In this document: in pieces, positions 33,374 to 45,282 of the stretch
Layout of the letters: each line of letters begins with the position of its first letter
Position numbering within the stretch: position 1 is the stretch's first letter
Source of the DNA: Montifringilla adamsi
Taxonomy: Eukaryota > Chordata > Aves > Passeriformes > Passeridae
NCBI GenBank assembly: GCA_017590115.1
Contig: JAGGNK010007449.1
Location: 65,068-129,067 of the forward strand
Direction of reading: 5' to 3'
DNA length: 64,000 nucleotides
The notes under the pieces: generated by a model
What the model was told of the DNA's origin: nothing
Databases searched by the model: none
Seen by the model: the letters and a program-made list of their open reading frames with translations, nothing else
Position numbers and translations under genes: made by a program

Positions 33374-33487
33374 TGCTGAGCATCGGCGAGGGCGGATTCT
33401 GGGAAGGCTCCGTGAAGGGCAGGAGCGGCTGGTTCCCGGCGGAATGCGTGGAGGAGGTGCAGATGCGTCAGTACGACTCCAGGCAAG
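33374..33487 (+). CDS. SHANK3: SHANK3 exon G (second half of SH3)
   Basis: This 114-base exon, phase 1-1, encodes V (split) LSIGEGGFWEGSVKGRSGWF followed by PAECVEEVQMRQYDSRQ. It matches SHANK3 VLSIGEGGFWEGTVKGRTGWFPADCVEEVQMRQ.D.R, with only conservative changes. FWEG and GWFP are the SH3 core Trp strands. The acceptor is GTTTTCCGCAG at 33373 with a CTGAC branch candidate at 33347-33351. The donor is CAAG|GTCGGT, a weak consensus that is repeated in the following intron array. The exon is preceded by a 14.2-kb intron, the largest in the window. Confidence 0.96.
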
Positions 33488-34240
33488 GTCGGTATCCCGG
33501 AATTCCCGACGGAATTCCCGACGGAATCACCGGAGCGCTGCTTGGGTGGGGTGGGGATTGTGGGCATTGTATCCCAAGGGATCTGCTCTGGTCATGGATT
33601 CCTCATCAGGGAGTGGAGAGTTTGGGATTGGTTGGGATGGGAGCAGAGGGAAAACTGGGAAAAATGGGATTGGTCAGCTGGAGAAGGTTGATATCCTGGA
33701 ATTCTGGCCAGAATTCCCAATGGAATCACCAGAGTGCTCCTTCATTGCGGGGAGTGTGGGTGTGGGATTCCAGCCATGGATTCGTCATCAGGACGTGGAG
33801 GGTTTGGGATGATGGAAGGGTGGGAGCAGAGGAAAAGCTGGGAAAATTGGGATTGGTCAGCTGGAGAATGTCGGTATCCCGGAATTCCCGATGGAAATCC
33901 CGATGGAATCACCGGAGCGCTCCTTCAGTGGGGTGGGGATTGTGGGCATTGTATCCCAAGGGATCTGCTCTGGTCATGGATTCCTCATCAGGGAGTGGAG
34001 AGTTTGGGATTGGTTGGGATGGGAGCAGAGGGAAAACTGGGAAAAATGGGATTGGTCAGTTGGAGAAGGTCGGTATCCTGGAATTCCGGATGCAATTCCT
34101 GATGAAATCACCAGGGCACTCCTTCAGTGGGGTGGGGGTGGAGGGAATTGTGGCAGTTGTATCCCAAGGGATGAATTCCAATCATGGATTCACCATCAGA
34201 GAGTTTGGGATGATGGAGGGGTGAGAGCAGAGGGAAAACT
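33485..34240 (+). repeat. About 190-bp array starting at exon G donor
   Basis: Four units begin with the donor-like AAGGTCGGTATCC at 33485, 33683 (mutated to GGTTGATATCC), 33864 (ATGTCGGTATCC) and 34064 (intact). Each is followed by CGGAATTCCCGATGG and GGAATCACCGGAGCGCT. Confidence 0.9.
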
Positions 34241-34439
34241 GGGAAAACTGGAATTGGTCAGCCTGGAAAAGAGGAAAAATCCAGGATGATCCACAGAAGC
34301 GGCTGGAACTACCCCAGCCCTGATGGGAATTCTGGAATTCCAAAGGAATTCCTGTTCTGCTGAGGAGGAGCTTTCCATACCTGGAAAAAGGAGGATCCAG
34401 GGGGGTTTTATCCCTTTTCCCAACTTCCTGCCAGGATCT

Positions 34440-34715
34440 GAGGTGGGATTGGGATCTGCTCCCAGGGAAGAAAGGATAGGAAAAGAGGAAATGGCCTCAG
34501 CCTGGCCTAGGGGAAGTTGGGATTGGATTTTTGGGAATTTCCCCATGGAAAGGGCAGTCAGGCCTTGGCAGGGGCTGCCCAGGGAGCTTTGGAGTCGCCA
34601 TCCCTGGAGGAATCCAAGGAATCCTGGAGATGGCACTCAGGGCTGGGATCAGACCAGACTTGGACTTGGTGTCCTTGGAATTCTTTCCCAACCTCTGGAA
34701 TTCTGGGATTCCACG
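34440..34715 (+). mobile_element. CR1 fragment, sense
   Basis: AAATGGCCTCAGCCTGGCCT, TCAGGCCTTGGCAGGGGCTG and CTTTGGAGTCGCCATCCCTG. Confidence 0.8.
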
Positions 34716-35292
34716 ATTCCTTGCCTGGGTCCAAAATAAACAAAGGAAAAATCCCATTTCCCAAGACTTCAAGGATCAGGAATCTTCCCTTTAAATGGAA
34801 TTCATCAAATTCCAAACTCTCTGTGGAACCAGAACTCCAGACAGAAGGAAAAGGGATCTCCCCACATTCCAAAGGGGATTTTCCCCCTCCTTATTTGCAA
34901 CCTGGGGTTGATTCTCAGGAAAAAAAATAGGATGAGGCATTCCTGGTTGTTTTTCCAGCTTTTTTCCAGCATTCCCTGTTTTTGGATTCCTACTGGAAGA
35001 ACATCCCATGGAATTCCATTCCATCCATAATCCATGGATCCCATCCCATGGATCCCATCCCATCCCTCCTCCAATCAGAGTCCTTCCCGATGATTTTCCA
35101 GCTGTCCATTATCCAGAAAAAAAAAAGCAGGATGATTCTTTTCCATGGATTTAATCAGGATTCTGAAATCCAGGCTTTTCCCAGAATTTTGGGATAAATT
35201 TCTCCCCTCTTCCTTGGCCAGGCAGATCCAAGCACATCCCAGATTTGTTCCAGACCCGAATTGCCAAGGATTTTGGTCATGGATTCAAGGAA

Positions 35293-35367
35293 TGTTTAGG
35301 CTGGGAAGGGCTTTAAAGCCCATCCTGATCCCATTCCCTATGGAAACCTTCCACTGTCCCAGATTCC
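35293..35367 (-). mobile_element. CR1 fragment, antisense
   Basis: TTTAGGCTGGGAAGGGCTTT and CCTTCCACTGTCCCAG are the inverse of a CR1 3' end. Confidence 0.6.
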
Positions 35368-35369
35368 TT

Positions 35370-35720
35370 CAGTCCCATCCCATCCCATGGATCCCATAAA
35401 TCCCATCCCATGGATCCCATAAATCCCATCCCATGGATCCCATAAATTCCATCCCATTCCATCCCATCCCATGGATCCCATTCCATGGATTCCATAAATC
35501 CCATCCCATGGATCCCATTCCATGGATCCCATAAATCCCATCCCATGGATCCCATCCCATGGATCCCATTCCATGGATTCTATAAATCCCATCCCATGGA
35601 TCCCATAAATCCCATCCCATCCCATCCCATAGATCCCATCCCATGGATCCCATAACTCTCATGTAATGGATCTCATTCCCTGGATCCCATCCCACCCCCT
35701 GGATCCCATCCCATCCCGGA
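35370..35720 (+). repeat. CCCATCCCATGGATCCCATAAAT array
   Basis: About 350 bases of CATCCCATGGATCCCATAAA and truncated forms. Each unit contains the palindrome CCATGG and a GGATCC site. Confidence 0.93.
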
Positions 35721-37206
35721 CTCCCCCGGCTCATTCCCGTTCATTTCAGCCGCTCCGTGTCCCCACGGATCCCGGCTGCTCCCGGATCCATCCATCAGCT
35801 CCGGAGGCTCCGTGACGGCTCCATTAAAAGCGCTGCTATTTTTGGGAGCCGGGAAGGGAACGGAGCCGCTGGGCCGTGGACAGCCCATAAATCCCGGCTT
35901 TTCCTCGGGAATGGGATCCAGGAGGGGCTGGGGACCAGGGAGAATGTCCGGAGGGATGAGGAGAAGGGATGAGGGGGATCGGGAATTCCGAAGGGCTGGG
36001 ATGGCAGGAGAAGGGGGCGGGAGGAGGGAATTCCTGAAATCCCGGTGGAATGGGAAGTGCTGGGAAAGGCCAGGGCTGGATGGATCAGCTCATGGAGCTG
36101 TCGGCATGTAGGAATTTGGGATCTGGGAATTTGGGATCCGCTGGGACTTCAGGATCTGCTGGGAATTCGCTCCCTCCCTCCTTCTCCCCCTTTTCCCTCC
36201 TGTTTTCCCAGATTTTCCTTTCCTTTTCCTTTTCCTTTTCCTTTTTCCTTTCTCCCTTCCCCCATTCCCATCGGGAACCATTCCTGGATCGGCTCCACAG
36301 CCGCTCCCTGCTGCCGTCTCCTGGTGCCGAGCGGGAGCTTCTCGAGCTTTTCCTTTTCCTTGGAATTTCCCTCTGGAATCAGAGACCCCTCGGACCTGTG
36401 AGGATTTTCCCAGCCTGATCCAAGTGGGGAATTCCCTGGTTTTATTCCACGTGCTGCCATTACCTGGGAGCTTCCCAGGCTTCTTCATTTCCTTGGAATA
36501 TCCCTCTGGAATCCCAGCCGGGAGCCCCTTGGAGCAGTGAGGATTTTTCCCCAGGCTAATCCAGGTGGAGCTGGGAAAGAGCTGGAAAACTCCGGAGGGA
36601 TCATTCCCAGCTCTTCCCATCCATTCCAAGGTGGGAAAAGCATGGAGGCAGGGTGGGAATGTGGCTGCTCCCTTGGGATTGTCTCCCTCATTCCCAGTTT
36701 TCCTCCAAATTCCGGCATTCCCGGAGATCCAGAGACTTCTGGGACAGCTGGAGGATCCCTGAAACATTCCCAGCTTTTCCATGGAAGCTGCTCCCTCAGG
36801 AATGGTGCTGGGGTCTCCCTCCTTCCCGGTTTTCCTCAGAATTCTGGCATTCCCGGAGATCCAGGACAGCACAGAATTCCCAGGAGCATTCCCAGCTCTT
36901 CCCATCCATTCCAACATTGGAAAAGGACGGAAGCGGGGCAGGAATGTGGGATTTGGGTTTTCCACAGGGTTGCGTCTCCTCTGTCATTCCAGCCGGGAAT
37001 TTTGCTGGAATTTCCCCCTGGATGATTTCCAGGAGTGGCTCTGACATTCCCAGGAATTCCTCGGCCACACGTGGGTCTCTCACCCTCCACGGATTCTCCT
37101 CATCCATGGAGAAATTCCCGCCTGGAATGCAATTCCCAGGCTTTGTGGATCCCTTGGGAAGGCGGGAAAAGCCGGGAATAATTTGGGATGTGGATTTTTC
37201 CCACAG
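35721..37206. other. Intron G-H, distal part
   Basis: Holds a CCTTTT pyrimidine run at 36200-36265 and a degenerate two- to three-copy repeat (TCCCATCCATTCCAA, TTCCCGGAGATCCAG) at 36340-37000. No exon other than H was seen. Confidence 0.5.
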
Positions 37207-37282
37207 AAACCAGGGAAGACCGGACCAAGCGGCTTTTCCGGCACTACACCGTCGGATCCTACGACAACTTCACCTCCCACAG
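37207..37282 (+). CDS. SHANK3: SHANK3 exon H (SH3-PDZ linker)
   Basis: This 76-base exon, phase 1 to 2, encodes E (split) TREDRTKRLFRHYTVGSYDN then FTSH and two bases of a split Ser. The segment ETREDRTKRLFRHYTVGSYDSLTSHSDY is the conserved basic linker that forms a beta extension of the SHANK PDZ domain. This version has Asn-Phe where mammals have Ser-Leu. The acceptor is TTTTTCCCACAG at 37206 and the donor is AG|GTAAGG at 37283, the strongest donor in the window. By order it is mammalian exon 13. Confidence 0.96.
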
Positions 37283-37484
37283 GTAAGGAGCCGCGGAATC
37301 CCGGGAATCCTGGGAATTCTGGGAATTCCCGTTTCCATGGAAAAACCCGCCCTTTTCCTCGCGGACGTTTGGAATTCCACAGGAAGGGGATTTTTCCGGG
37401 AGTTTTGGGCGGTGGGAGGAATTCCAGGGAGGAAGTCCCTGGGCAGGATCCGAGGTTTTGCGGAATTCTGGGAATGTGGCCGCG

Positions 37485-38275
37485 CTCCTGGCTCGTATTC
37501 CAATGGATGATCCAACATTCTGGAAAAGTTTGGGAACGTTTCCCATTCCCGGTTCATGTTCCAGGGAAGGATCCAAGGTTCCAGAAAAGTTTGGGAATGG
37601 GCTCCCCTTCCAGGTTCGTGTTCCAAAGGAGAATCCAAAATTCTGGAAAATCCTGGGAATGTTCCCCATTCCTACCTCCTATCCCAGTGGAGGATCCAAC
37701 ATTCCAGAGAAGTTTGGGAATGTTTCCCGTTCCCAGCTCACTTCCCAATGGATGATACAAGGCTCTGGAGAAGTTTGGGAATGTGCTTCCATTCCTGCCT
37801 CATTTCCCGGGGAAAATCCAGCATCCTGGGAAAGTCTGGGAATGTTGTGCTGTTCCAGGCTCCTTTCCCATTGCAGAATCCAAAGTCTGGGAATGTTTCC
37901 CGTTCCTAGTTTTTGTCCCAGGGGAGGATTCAATGTTCTGGAAAATTCTGGGAATGTTTCCCATTCCTGGCTCATCCCAGTGGATGATCCAAAGTTCTGG
38001 AGAAGTTTGGGAATGTGAAACATTCCCAGCTTGTGTCCCAGGGGAGGATGCAAGGTTCCAGAAAAGTTTGGGAATGTGCTCCCACTCCTGGCTCCTGTCC
38101 CATTGGAGAATCCAAAGTTTGGGAATGTTTCCCATTCCCAGCACATTTCCCAGGGGAGAATCCAACATCCTGGAAAAGTCTGGGAATTTTTCCCATTCCT
38201 GTCTCAAGTCCCAATGGAGAATCCAAGTTTCTGGAAAACTTTGGGAATGTGAGCACATTCCCAGGTGGGACAGCA
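37485..38275 (+). repeat. About 60-bp array, GAATCCAAAGTTCTGGAAAAG
   Basis: About thirteen units of GGAAAAGTTTGGGAATGTTT, CCCATTCCCAGCTC and TTCCCAATGGAGAATCCAA. Confidence 0.92.
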
Positions 38276-38477
38276 GGGGGACATTCCTGGACTCTGGCTT
38301 TTCCTGGGGGATTTGGGAACGGGAATGAGATGGGTTGGATTCAGGAATGTCCCAGAGCTCTGGAATTCCTGCAGGGACGAGCAGCTGCTTCCTCTGGAAT
38401 GGGGACGTTTTCCCTTTTTCCAGGGAAGTTTCTGAATTCCCAAACCCATTGGAGCTGGAGGAGAGGCTTTTCCTTGG

Positions 38478-38580
38478 AAGCCATGGAATTGTGCGGATCC
38501 ATGGAATTCTGGGAATCTTGGAGCTCATCCACAACATTTTCCTGCTTTTTTTGGAGCTCCTTATCCCAGATTTTGCTTCT
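38478..38580. repeat. Inverted repeat arm (pairs with 39060-39150)
   Basis: CATCCACAACATTTTCCTGC here matches GCAGGAAAATGTTGTGGATG at 39090. The surrounding 90 bases also pair. Confidence 0.85.
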
Positions 38581-39059
38581 GGGAGCATTCCTGATTCTGA
38601 ATTTGTGGAATTTGGGTGGATCCTTAAAATTCCCGGGATTTGCTGCTCCCTAGCTGTTCGTGTGGGAAAAATTGGGAAAGAGGGAAAATCAAGGGAAAAA
38701 TGAAGGGAAGCTCTGGAAAATCCCTGCTGGGATCACAGGAAGAGTGGGGAAAAAAGTGGGAATTCATGGATGAGGTGAAATTCCATCAGTTCAGCAGCAG
38801 AAAAAGCGGGATTGAATCCATGGGAATCCCAGGAAAAGGGATTTCCTTTGGGAATCACATCCTGGGGAAACACCAGGAGGAGCTCTTGGCCAGGAGCTGG
38901 AATTCCTGGGAATTTTTCACGGGGAAAAGATTCCTGGGAATTTCAATGGAGGAGCAGGGCAGGAAGCGGAATTTAAGGAGCCGGATCCAGCATGGAAAAA
39001 AACTTGGGAAAATTCCCAAAATTCCACAAATTCCTTGGAGCCGGGAATGCTCAGGAGAA

Positions 39060-39150
39060 CAAAATTTGGGATAAGGAGCTCAATAAAGCAGGAAAATGTT
39101 GTGGATGATCTCCAAGGTTCCCAGAATTCCATGGATTGCACCATTCCTTG
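39060..39150. repeat. Inverted repeat arm (pairs with 38478-38580)
   Basis: Contains TTTGGGATAAGGAGCTC and the reverse complement of the 38478 arm. The spacer is about 480 bases. Confidence 0.85.
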
Positions 39151-40284
39151 GCCCAAGGCAAATTTAGGTGGAATTTAAGGAGCCGGATTTGGAAAAAACC
39201 TTGGGAAGAGCCCGGAGTGGGAATGGATCCACAGGGAGGGCTTGGATTGATCCCACTCCAGGAAATCCTTTGGGAATTGTTTGGATTCCAGGCAGAAGCT
39301 CCCAGCAAAAATTTGGGGAACTTGGGGAATCCCAAAATTCTGGATTATAGATTCTGTGGGACCATGGAATGGTTGGGAATGATGGAATTGTGGGATCATG
39401 GAATGCTTTGAAATTATAGGACATCCAGGAATTTTGGGATAAATCTGGATTGGAGATGAAAAAAACTCCCCTGGGATGGGATTTCCAGCATTCCCAGATT
39501 TCCCTTGGAATCAGGAATCCCTCCGAGGAGGAGCAGGGATGTGCTGGATGCTCCCAAAATTCCAGTCATTCCCAAAATCTGGGAATGGAAAATGCAGGAC
39601 AGAGCTCAAAAAAATTCCCCTGGAGGAGACAAATCCGATCTCGGCTTTATCCAGAAGAGAAATCCCGGTGGGAATTGCCTTCGGAATTAAAGGCAGGGAT
39701 TAGAGAGGCTCCAAATTAATTCGGGAATTAAAGCTGGGAGCAGCTGGGAAGGGGAAAAATCGGCAGCAGGAGCCAATCCCGGATTTGTGTTGGGGATTAG
39801 GGAGAGGGATTTCACCGGGAAATGGGGAAAACATGGAAAACACGGAAAACACGGAAGGGGAAAAGGCAATTTCTCCATCCTGGAATGCTGGAGATGGAAA
39901 AATGTGTGGAGACTGAAAATTATGGAATTATGGTGGTTGGAATGGTGGGATTATGGAATAATGGAGGTTGGAATTAGGGAATAATGTTCCTGGAGCTTGG
40001 AAATCTGGGAATTCCTTCCCATGTTTCCAAGGCTGGAAATTCCACAGGCAAAGGGAGCTGAGCTTCCATTAGGAAGTTTTCCTTGGATTTCCCTGTAATT
40101 CCTGAGATTTCCTTGGTGTTGTTGCCTCTCCTCCCATCCCTCTGGAAATCTGGGAATTCCTTCCTGTGTTTCCAAAGCTTGAATTTTCCCCATCCAAAGG
40201 GGATGAGTTTCCATTGGAATTCCACGTGGAATGGGATGAGATCGGGAATGGGACCTGGAAGGGGATCTGGAATTCTCCCTGTCC

Positions 40285-41215
40285 CTTTGGAACACCAGGA
40301 ATTAAAGGTGGGCTTTGGATCAGGCAAAATTATGGAAAACCTATGGAAAAGGCTTGAAAAATGAATTCCTGGAGAGGCCACAACCATCCCACCCTTTAGT
40401 GCCCAAGGCTGAGTGGAAAACCTGGAATGGGAGCTGGAATGGGATTGGGAATGGGATTGGGAATGGGAGTTGGAATAGTACTGGGAATGGGACTGGGAAT
40501 GGGACCTGGAATTTTCCTGGGAATGGAACCTGGAATTGTCCCTGTGGAATGCCGGGAGTTAAAGGTCAGGTTTGGATCAGGCAAAACTATGGAGAACACA
40601 TGGAAAAAGGACTGGAAAAGGAATTCCTGGAGAGGCCACCACCATCCCACCCTTTGGTGCCCAAGGCTGAGCAGAAAACCTGGAATGAGACCTGGAATGG
40701 GCCTCGAATAGGAGCTGGAATGGGATCAGGAATAGGACCCAGAATGGGAGCTGGACTAGGATTGGGAATGGGAGCTGGAATTTTCCTTGTCCCTGTGGAA
40801 TGCTGGGAGTTAAAGGTGGGCATTGGATCAAGGAGAACTATGGAAAAAAAAAAAAAACAGAAAACACAGAAAAAGATTGGAAAAGGAATTCCTGGAGAGG
40901 CCACCACCCTCCTCTCCTTTGGTGCCCGAGGCCAAGTGGAAAACCTGGAATAGGAGCTGGAATCCCAGGAATGGGACTTGGAATGGGACCTGGAGTTTTC
41001 CCTGTCCCTGTGGAATGCTGGGAGTTAAAGGTTGGGTTTGGATTAGGCAAAACTACGGAACACCCATGGAAAAGGATTGGAAAAGGAATTCCTGGAGAGG
41101 CCACCACCATTCCACCCTTTGGTGCCCAAGGCTGAGTGGAAAACCTGGAATAGGAGCTGGAATCCCTGGAATTCTCCGTCCCTACGGAACGCCAGGAGTT
41201 AAAGGTGGGCGTCGG
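40285..41215 (+). repeat. Four-unit 190-260 bp array with internal GGAATGGGA runs
   Basis: Each unit has GGAGTTAAAGGT.GGTTTGGATCAGG, ACTATGGA, GGAAAAGGAATTCCTGGAGA, GGCCACCACCATCCCACCCT and TTGGTGCCCAAGGCTGAG. Unit length varies with the number of GGAATGGGA words inside. Confidence 0.9.
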
Positions 41216-41454
41216 TCTCAGCACCACCCCCGGCAATTCCAGCTCCTTTTAGAATCCATGGAATCTGCGGGAATCAATGGAGCCGTGATTCATCCCGGCT
41301 CCCACGCTTCCCGCGGCTCCGGTGACGGCTCCGGGCTCGGATCCCACACCTGGATCCCGCCCACATTCCCGGTGACGCCGATCCCGCTGAGGTAACGCTC
41401 CGCCCACATTCCCAAAGTTTGGGGAGCAGCCGGAAAAGCCACCCAGGAGACACC

Positions 41455-42305
41455 TGGAGGAATTCCAGGCCGGTTGGAAAAAAACCTGGAGCAACCTGGG
41501 ATAGCGGGAATTGTCCCTGCCCATGGAATGATCCTGAATCCCTTTTCCAACCCAGATCCTGGGATTCTAAAAGAAAAGAGGAAAATCGGGAAGTAAAATC
41601 AGTTTTCGTGGACCCGCTCAGTTATTCCCATGGGAAAACCACTGGAAGGTGTCCGAGCTTCCCAGGAAAATGCTGGAATGTTGGAGTGGCTGGAGAGGGA
41701 TTCCACTCCCCTGGGAATTTTTTGGATTCCTCAAGGAAAAATAGAGTTCGGCTGAAGCTGCTGGAGAAATCCCAAAATCCATGGAATTCCTCAGGTGGGA
41801 AAAGCCCTTCGAGGTCAGCGAGGCCGAGCTGGGCCCCATCCCAACCCAGAGTTGGAATTCCCGGAATTTTCTGGACACCTCCAGGGCTGGGAATGCACTG
41901 CTGAGATGGAAATTCCATGGCAGAATCCTGGAATGGTTTGGGTGAGAATGGAGCTGAAATCCAGTCCAATTCCAATTCCAGACCCTTGGAATTCCACCCC
42001 AGCCCCTCCCCACCTTCCAGCCAGGAATTCCTTCCCAAATCCCATCTAGCCCTGCTCTCTTTCCCATGGAATGGGAAAAGCAGCTCCACTGAGCCCCTCC
42101 AGTGTCCTCGGGCCAGAATTCCCAGTTTTCCATGGAACTGAGACTTTTCCAACCTGTTGTGTCCAAGGAATGGGATTATGGATTCCCCTGGATCCCTGGA
42201 AGCTTCCAAGGCCAGGTTGGAGCAGCCTAGGATCATGGAATGGGATGGAATTCCAGAAGCTTGAAGTCCCTTCCCACCCAAACCATTCCAAGATTCCCGG
42301 AATTC
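41455..42305. mobile_element. Cluster of CR1 fragments in both orientations
   Basis: Sense piece at 41455-41570 (AACCTGGAGCAACCTGGGAT), antisense piece at 41790-41900 (GACACCTCCAGGGCTGGGAA) and sense piece at 42185-42305 (TTCCAAGGCCAGGTTGGAGC, TTCCCACCCAAACCATTCC). Confidence 0.72.
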
Positions 42306-42519
42306 CTGACACTCCCTGAAAGCGGGAACTGATCCCAAAAGCTGCTGCTCACGGACAATTCCAGAGGCATGGGAATGCTCCCAGTGGGATTCCAGAGAAA
42401 CCTTTCCAGGAAGAGTTTTCCTTCCCTCCCTCCACATTTCTGTTTCCATGGAATGACGCTGCTCCAGCCCAGAGCGTTCCCAGCTTTTTCCGTGATTCCA
42501 TGAGTCCCATCTCACCATT

Positions 42520-42650
42520 CCAAGAGCAGGGATCCACCAGCCCACAGCGGGTGCACGTTGTGATTCCAGGATTTGGGAAGCGCCGCTGGAGCCGGAAGGA
42601 TTTGGCAAATGGGAAAACACTCCGGGATTAGGAATTGTCTCCCTATGGAA
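42520..42650. repeat. Unidentified dispersed repeat, copy 1
   Basis: CCACCAGCCCACAGCGGGTG and GGATTTGGCAAATGGGAAAA recur as reverse complements at 50560-50690. The element does not look like the CR1 3' end. Confidence 0.75.
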
Positions 42651-42654
42651 TAGA

Positions 42655-42810
42655 TTCCCAAAGTGTTCCCGGCAGGAATCCATTCCCTCCCGGTGATCCA
42701 GGAAATCCAAGGTTTTCCCAGCAGGGATCCATTCCATCGCAGTATTCCCAGCGTTCCCGGCAGGGATCCATTCCCTCCCAGTATTCCCAGTGATCCGAGG
42801 TTTTCCCTCC
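42655..42810 (+). repeat. About 60-bp repeat, GGCAGGGATCCATTCC
   Basis: Three copies of CCCGGCAGGAATCCATTCCC with TCCCAGTGATCC. Confidence 0.85.
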
Positions 42811-42929
42811 AGAGCAGCTGGCGAGGCCCAGCCCCGCCCCTCATTCCCCAGTGGAATTCCAGTCCCTTCCTGTGCCTTGGGAATGGATCCATGGGGAATT
42901 CCTGATGCCAATTCCAGCTGTTCCAGTGC

Positions 42930-44400
42930 TCCCCACCCCTCCCATCAATCCCTTCCCAACATTCCCATGATTTCCCATCTCTTCCCATCGCTCCCCGTCA
43001 TTCCCATTGTTCCCCTTCTCTTCCCATCGCTTCCCAACTCTTCCCATTGTTTTCCAGCTCCTCCTGTCATTCCTATTTTTCCCATCATTCCCGTTGTTCC
43101 GTGTCATTCCCATCATTCCCATTGTTCCCAGTCTCTTCCCATTGCTTCCCATCACTCCCATTGTTTCCATTTGTCCCATCACTCCCCATCATTCCCATCA
43201 CTCCCAACATTCCCCAGCACTTCCCAGCATTCCCAGCACTCCCACTGATCCCATTCCTCCCATCTCTCCCAACACCTCCCCAACATTCCCATCCCCCCCC
43301 ATCGCTCCCATCCCTCTCCAATATTCCCAATAATTCCCCGTCCCTCCCCAACATTCCCATTTTTCCCAGTCACTCCCATCTGTCCCCATCGCTCCCATTG
43401 TTCCCTGTCGCTTCCATCTCTCGCCATCCCTCCCAGCATTCCTCATCTCCCATCCCTCCTCATCCTCCCCATCGCTCCCATTGTTCCCCGTTGTTCCCCT
43501 CTCTCCCCATCCCTTCCCAACATTCCTCATCCCTCCCATCCCTCCCCATCATTCCCATCATTCCCATTGTTCCCTGTTGCTTCCATCTCTTCCCATCCCT
43601 TCCCAACACTCCTCATCTCCCATCCCTCCCATTGTTCCCCATCCCTCCCCATCCCTCTCCAATATTCCCAATCCTTTTCCATCCCTTCCCATCTCTCCCA
43701 TCCCTCTCCAGTATTCCCAATCCTTCTCCATCTCCCCATCCCTCCTCATCCTTCCCATTGTTCCCATCCCTCCCAATCCCTCCCCATCCCTTTCCAATAT
43801 TCCAAACCATCCCCCAACATTCCCATTCCTCCCATCCATTCCCATCTCTCCATCCCTCCCAGCCCTCCTCATCCCTCCTCACCCCTCCTTATCCCTCTCC
43901 AATATTCCAGATCACTCCCCATCTCTCCATCCCTCCTCATCCCTCCCATTGTTTCCATCTCCCATCCCTCTCCAATATTCCCAGTCCTTCTCCATCCCTC
44001 CTCATCCCACCCATTGTTCCCATCCCTCCCCATCCCTTTCCAATATTCCCAATCATTCCCCAACATCCCTCCCATTGTTCCCATCCGTTCCCATCTCTCC
44101 ATCCCTCCCTGCCCTCCTCATCCCTCCCCATCCCTCCTTATCCCTCTCCAATATTCCCAATCCTTTTCCATCCCCCTATCCTTCCCCATCCCTCCCATTG
44201 TTCCCATCCCTCCCCATCCCTCTCCAGTATTCCCAAACCTTCTCCATCCCTCCTCATCCCTCCCCATCCCTCTCCATCCCTCCCATTGTTCCCATCTCTC
44301 CCAATCATTCTCATTGTTCCCATCCCTTCCCACCCCTCTCCAATATTTCCATCCCTCCCCACCCCTCTCCAATATTCCCTCCCTCCCCTCGCTCCCTCCT
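42930..44400 (+). repeat. 1.45-kb C/T-biased array, CCCATCCCTCCCATTGTTCC
   Basis: Words CCCATCCCTCC, CATTGTTCCCATC and CTCTCCAATATTCCCAA repeat throughout. Higher-order units of about 100-190 bases appear after 43600. Isolated A and G interrupt the pyrimidine bias. Long open frames (43047-44708 on +) are artefacts. Confidence 0.93.
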
Positions 44401-44439
44401 CTCCCCTCCCGCTCTGGCTCCCACTTCCCGGCTCCTTCC

Positions 44440-44900
44440 CAAGCTCCTTCCCGGCGCTCCCGGATTATCCCAGCTCTGATGTCAGCCCTGCGGCTCGGCT
44501 GGGAGGGACCTGCGGCCGCCTCCCCCTCCCGCCGCTCCTAGGGCCCCTTTGGGGAGGGGGCTCCCCTCCCTCCCTCCCTCCATCCGCCGCTGGATCATTC
44601 CCGGCTTTTCCCAAGGATGCTCTTCCCCCCCCGCTCCCGGCAGTCCGTCACTTAGCAACGCCCGAGGGGGGGAATTTTGGGATCAAATCCGCCGGGATGA
44701 GGATTTAAACTCTGCCCCGCTCCTGCCCGGCCAGCGCCGCTTCCATCCAAGAATCCCGGTTTTTATTCCCGCGGGAGACGCGCTCGGCAAGTGCGGGAAG
44801 AGACGATTCCCGATGGGGCTCCGCGTTTAACGGGCAAAGCTCCGGATCCCGAAATTCCCGAAATTCCTGCGTGGGCTCCGTATCCCTGCATTCCTGCCAG
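44440..44900. promoter_or_regulatory. GC-rich, CpG-containing block upstream of exon I
   Basis: CpG dinucleotides are frequent (GCGGCCGCC, CCGCCGCTCC, CGCGGGAGACGCGCTCGG). An RFX-like GTCACTTAGCAAC lies at 44647-44659. It could be a small CpG island or an intragenic promoter; no transcript evidence is available here. Confidence 0.35.
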
Positions 44901-45074
44901 GGCTCCGTATCCCTGCATTCCTCTGCAGGTGACTGCGAGGGGCCCGGTGGGCAGCAGGGACATCCACGATTTCTTTCTTTATTTAATTCCCTCCTCCTCC
45001 TTTTCCTCCTTTTCCTCCTCCTCCTCCACGCCGAGGCAAAAGTCGCTTCCGTCTTTTTGGTGTGACTTTGGGCT

Positions 45075-45230
45075 AAAAAAAAAAAAAAAATCCGGGGAGA
45101 AAAAAAAAAAAAAAAAACAAAAAAAAAAACCAAAAAAAAAAAAACCAGGGGAGAAAAAAAAAAACCAGGACGAAAAAAAAAAAAAAAAAGAGAGAGAAAG
45201 AAAGAAAGAGAAAGAAAGGGAGGGGAAGCA
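45075..45230 (+). repeat. A-rich and GAAA simple repeats
   Basis: Several A-runs of 9-20 bases separated by CC, GGGG and GAGA, ending in AGAAAGAAAG. Confidence 0.95.
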
Positions 45231-45282
45231 ACGATCCCTGCGGAGATGAAAGGCTGGATGCGAAGAGTGACAAAGGCCACCC

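Noticed and set aside
43047..44708. 553-codon Ser/Pro-rich open frame
   Set aside because: A direct translation of the CCCATCCCTCC array; composition is dictated by the repeat.
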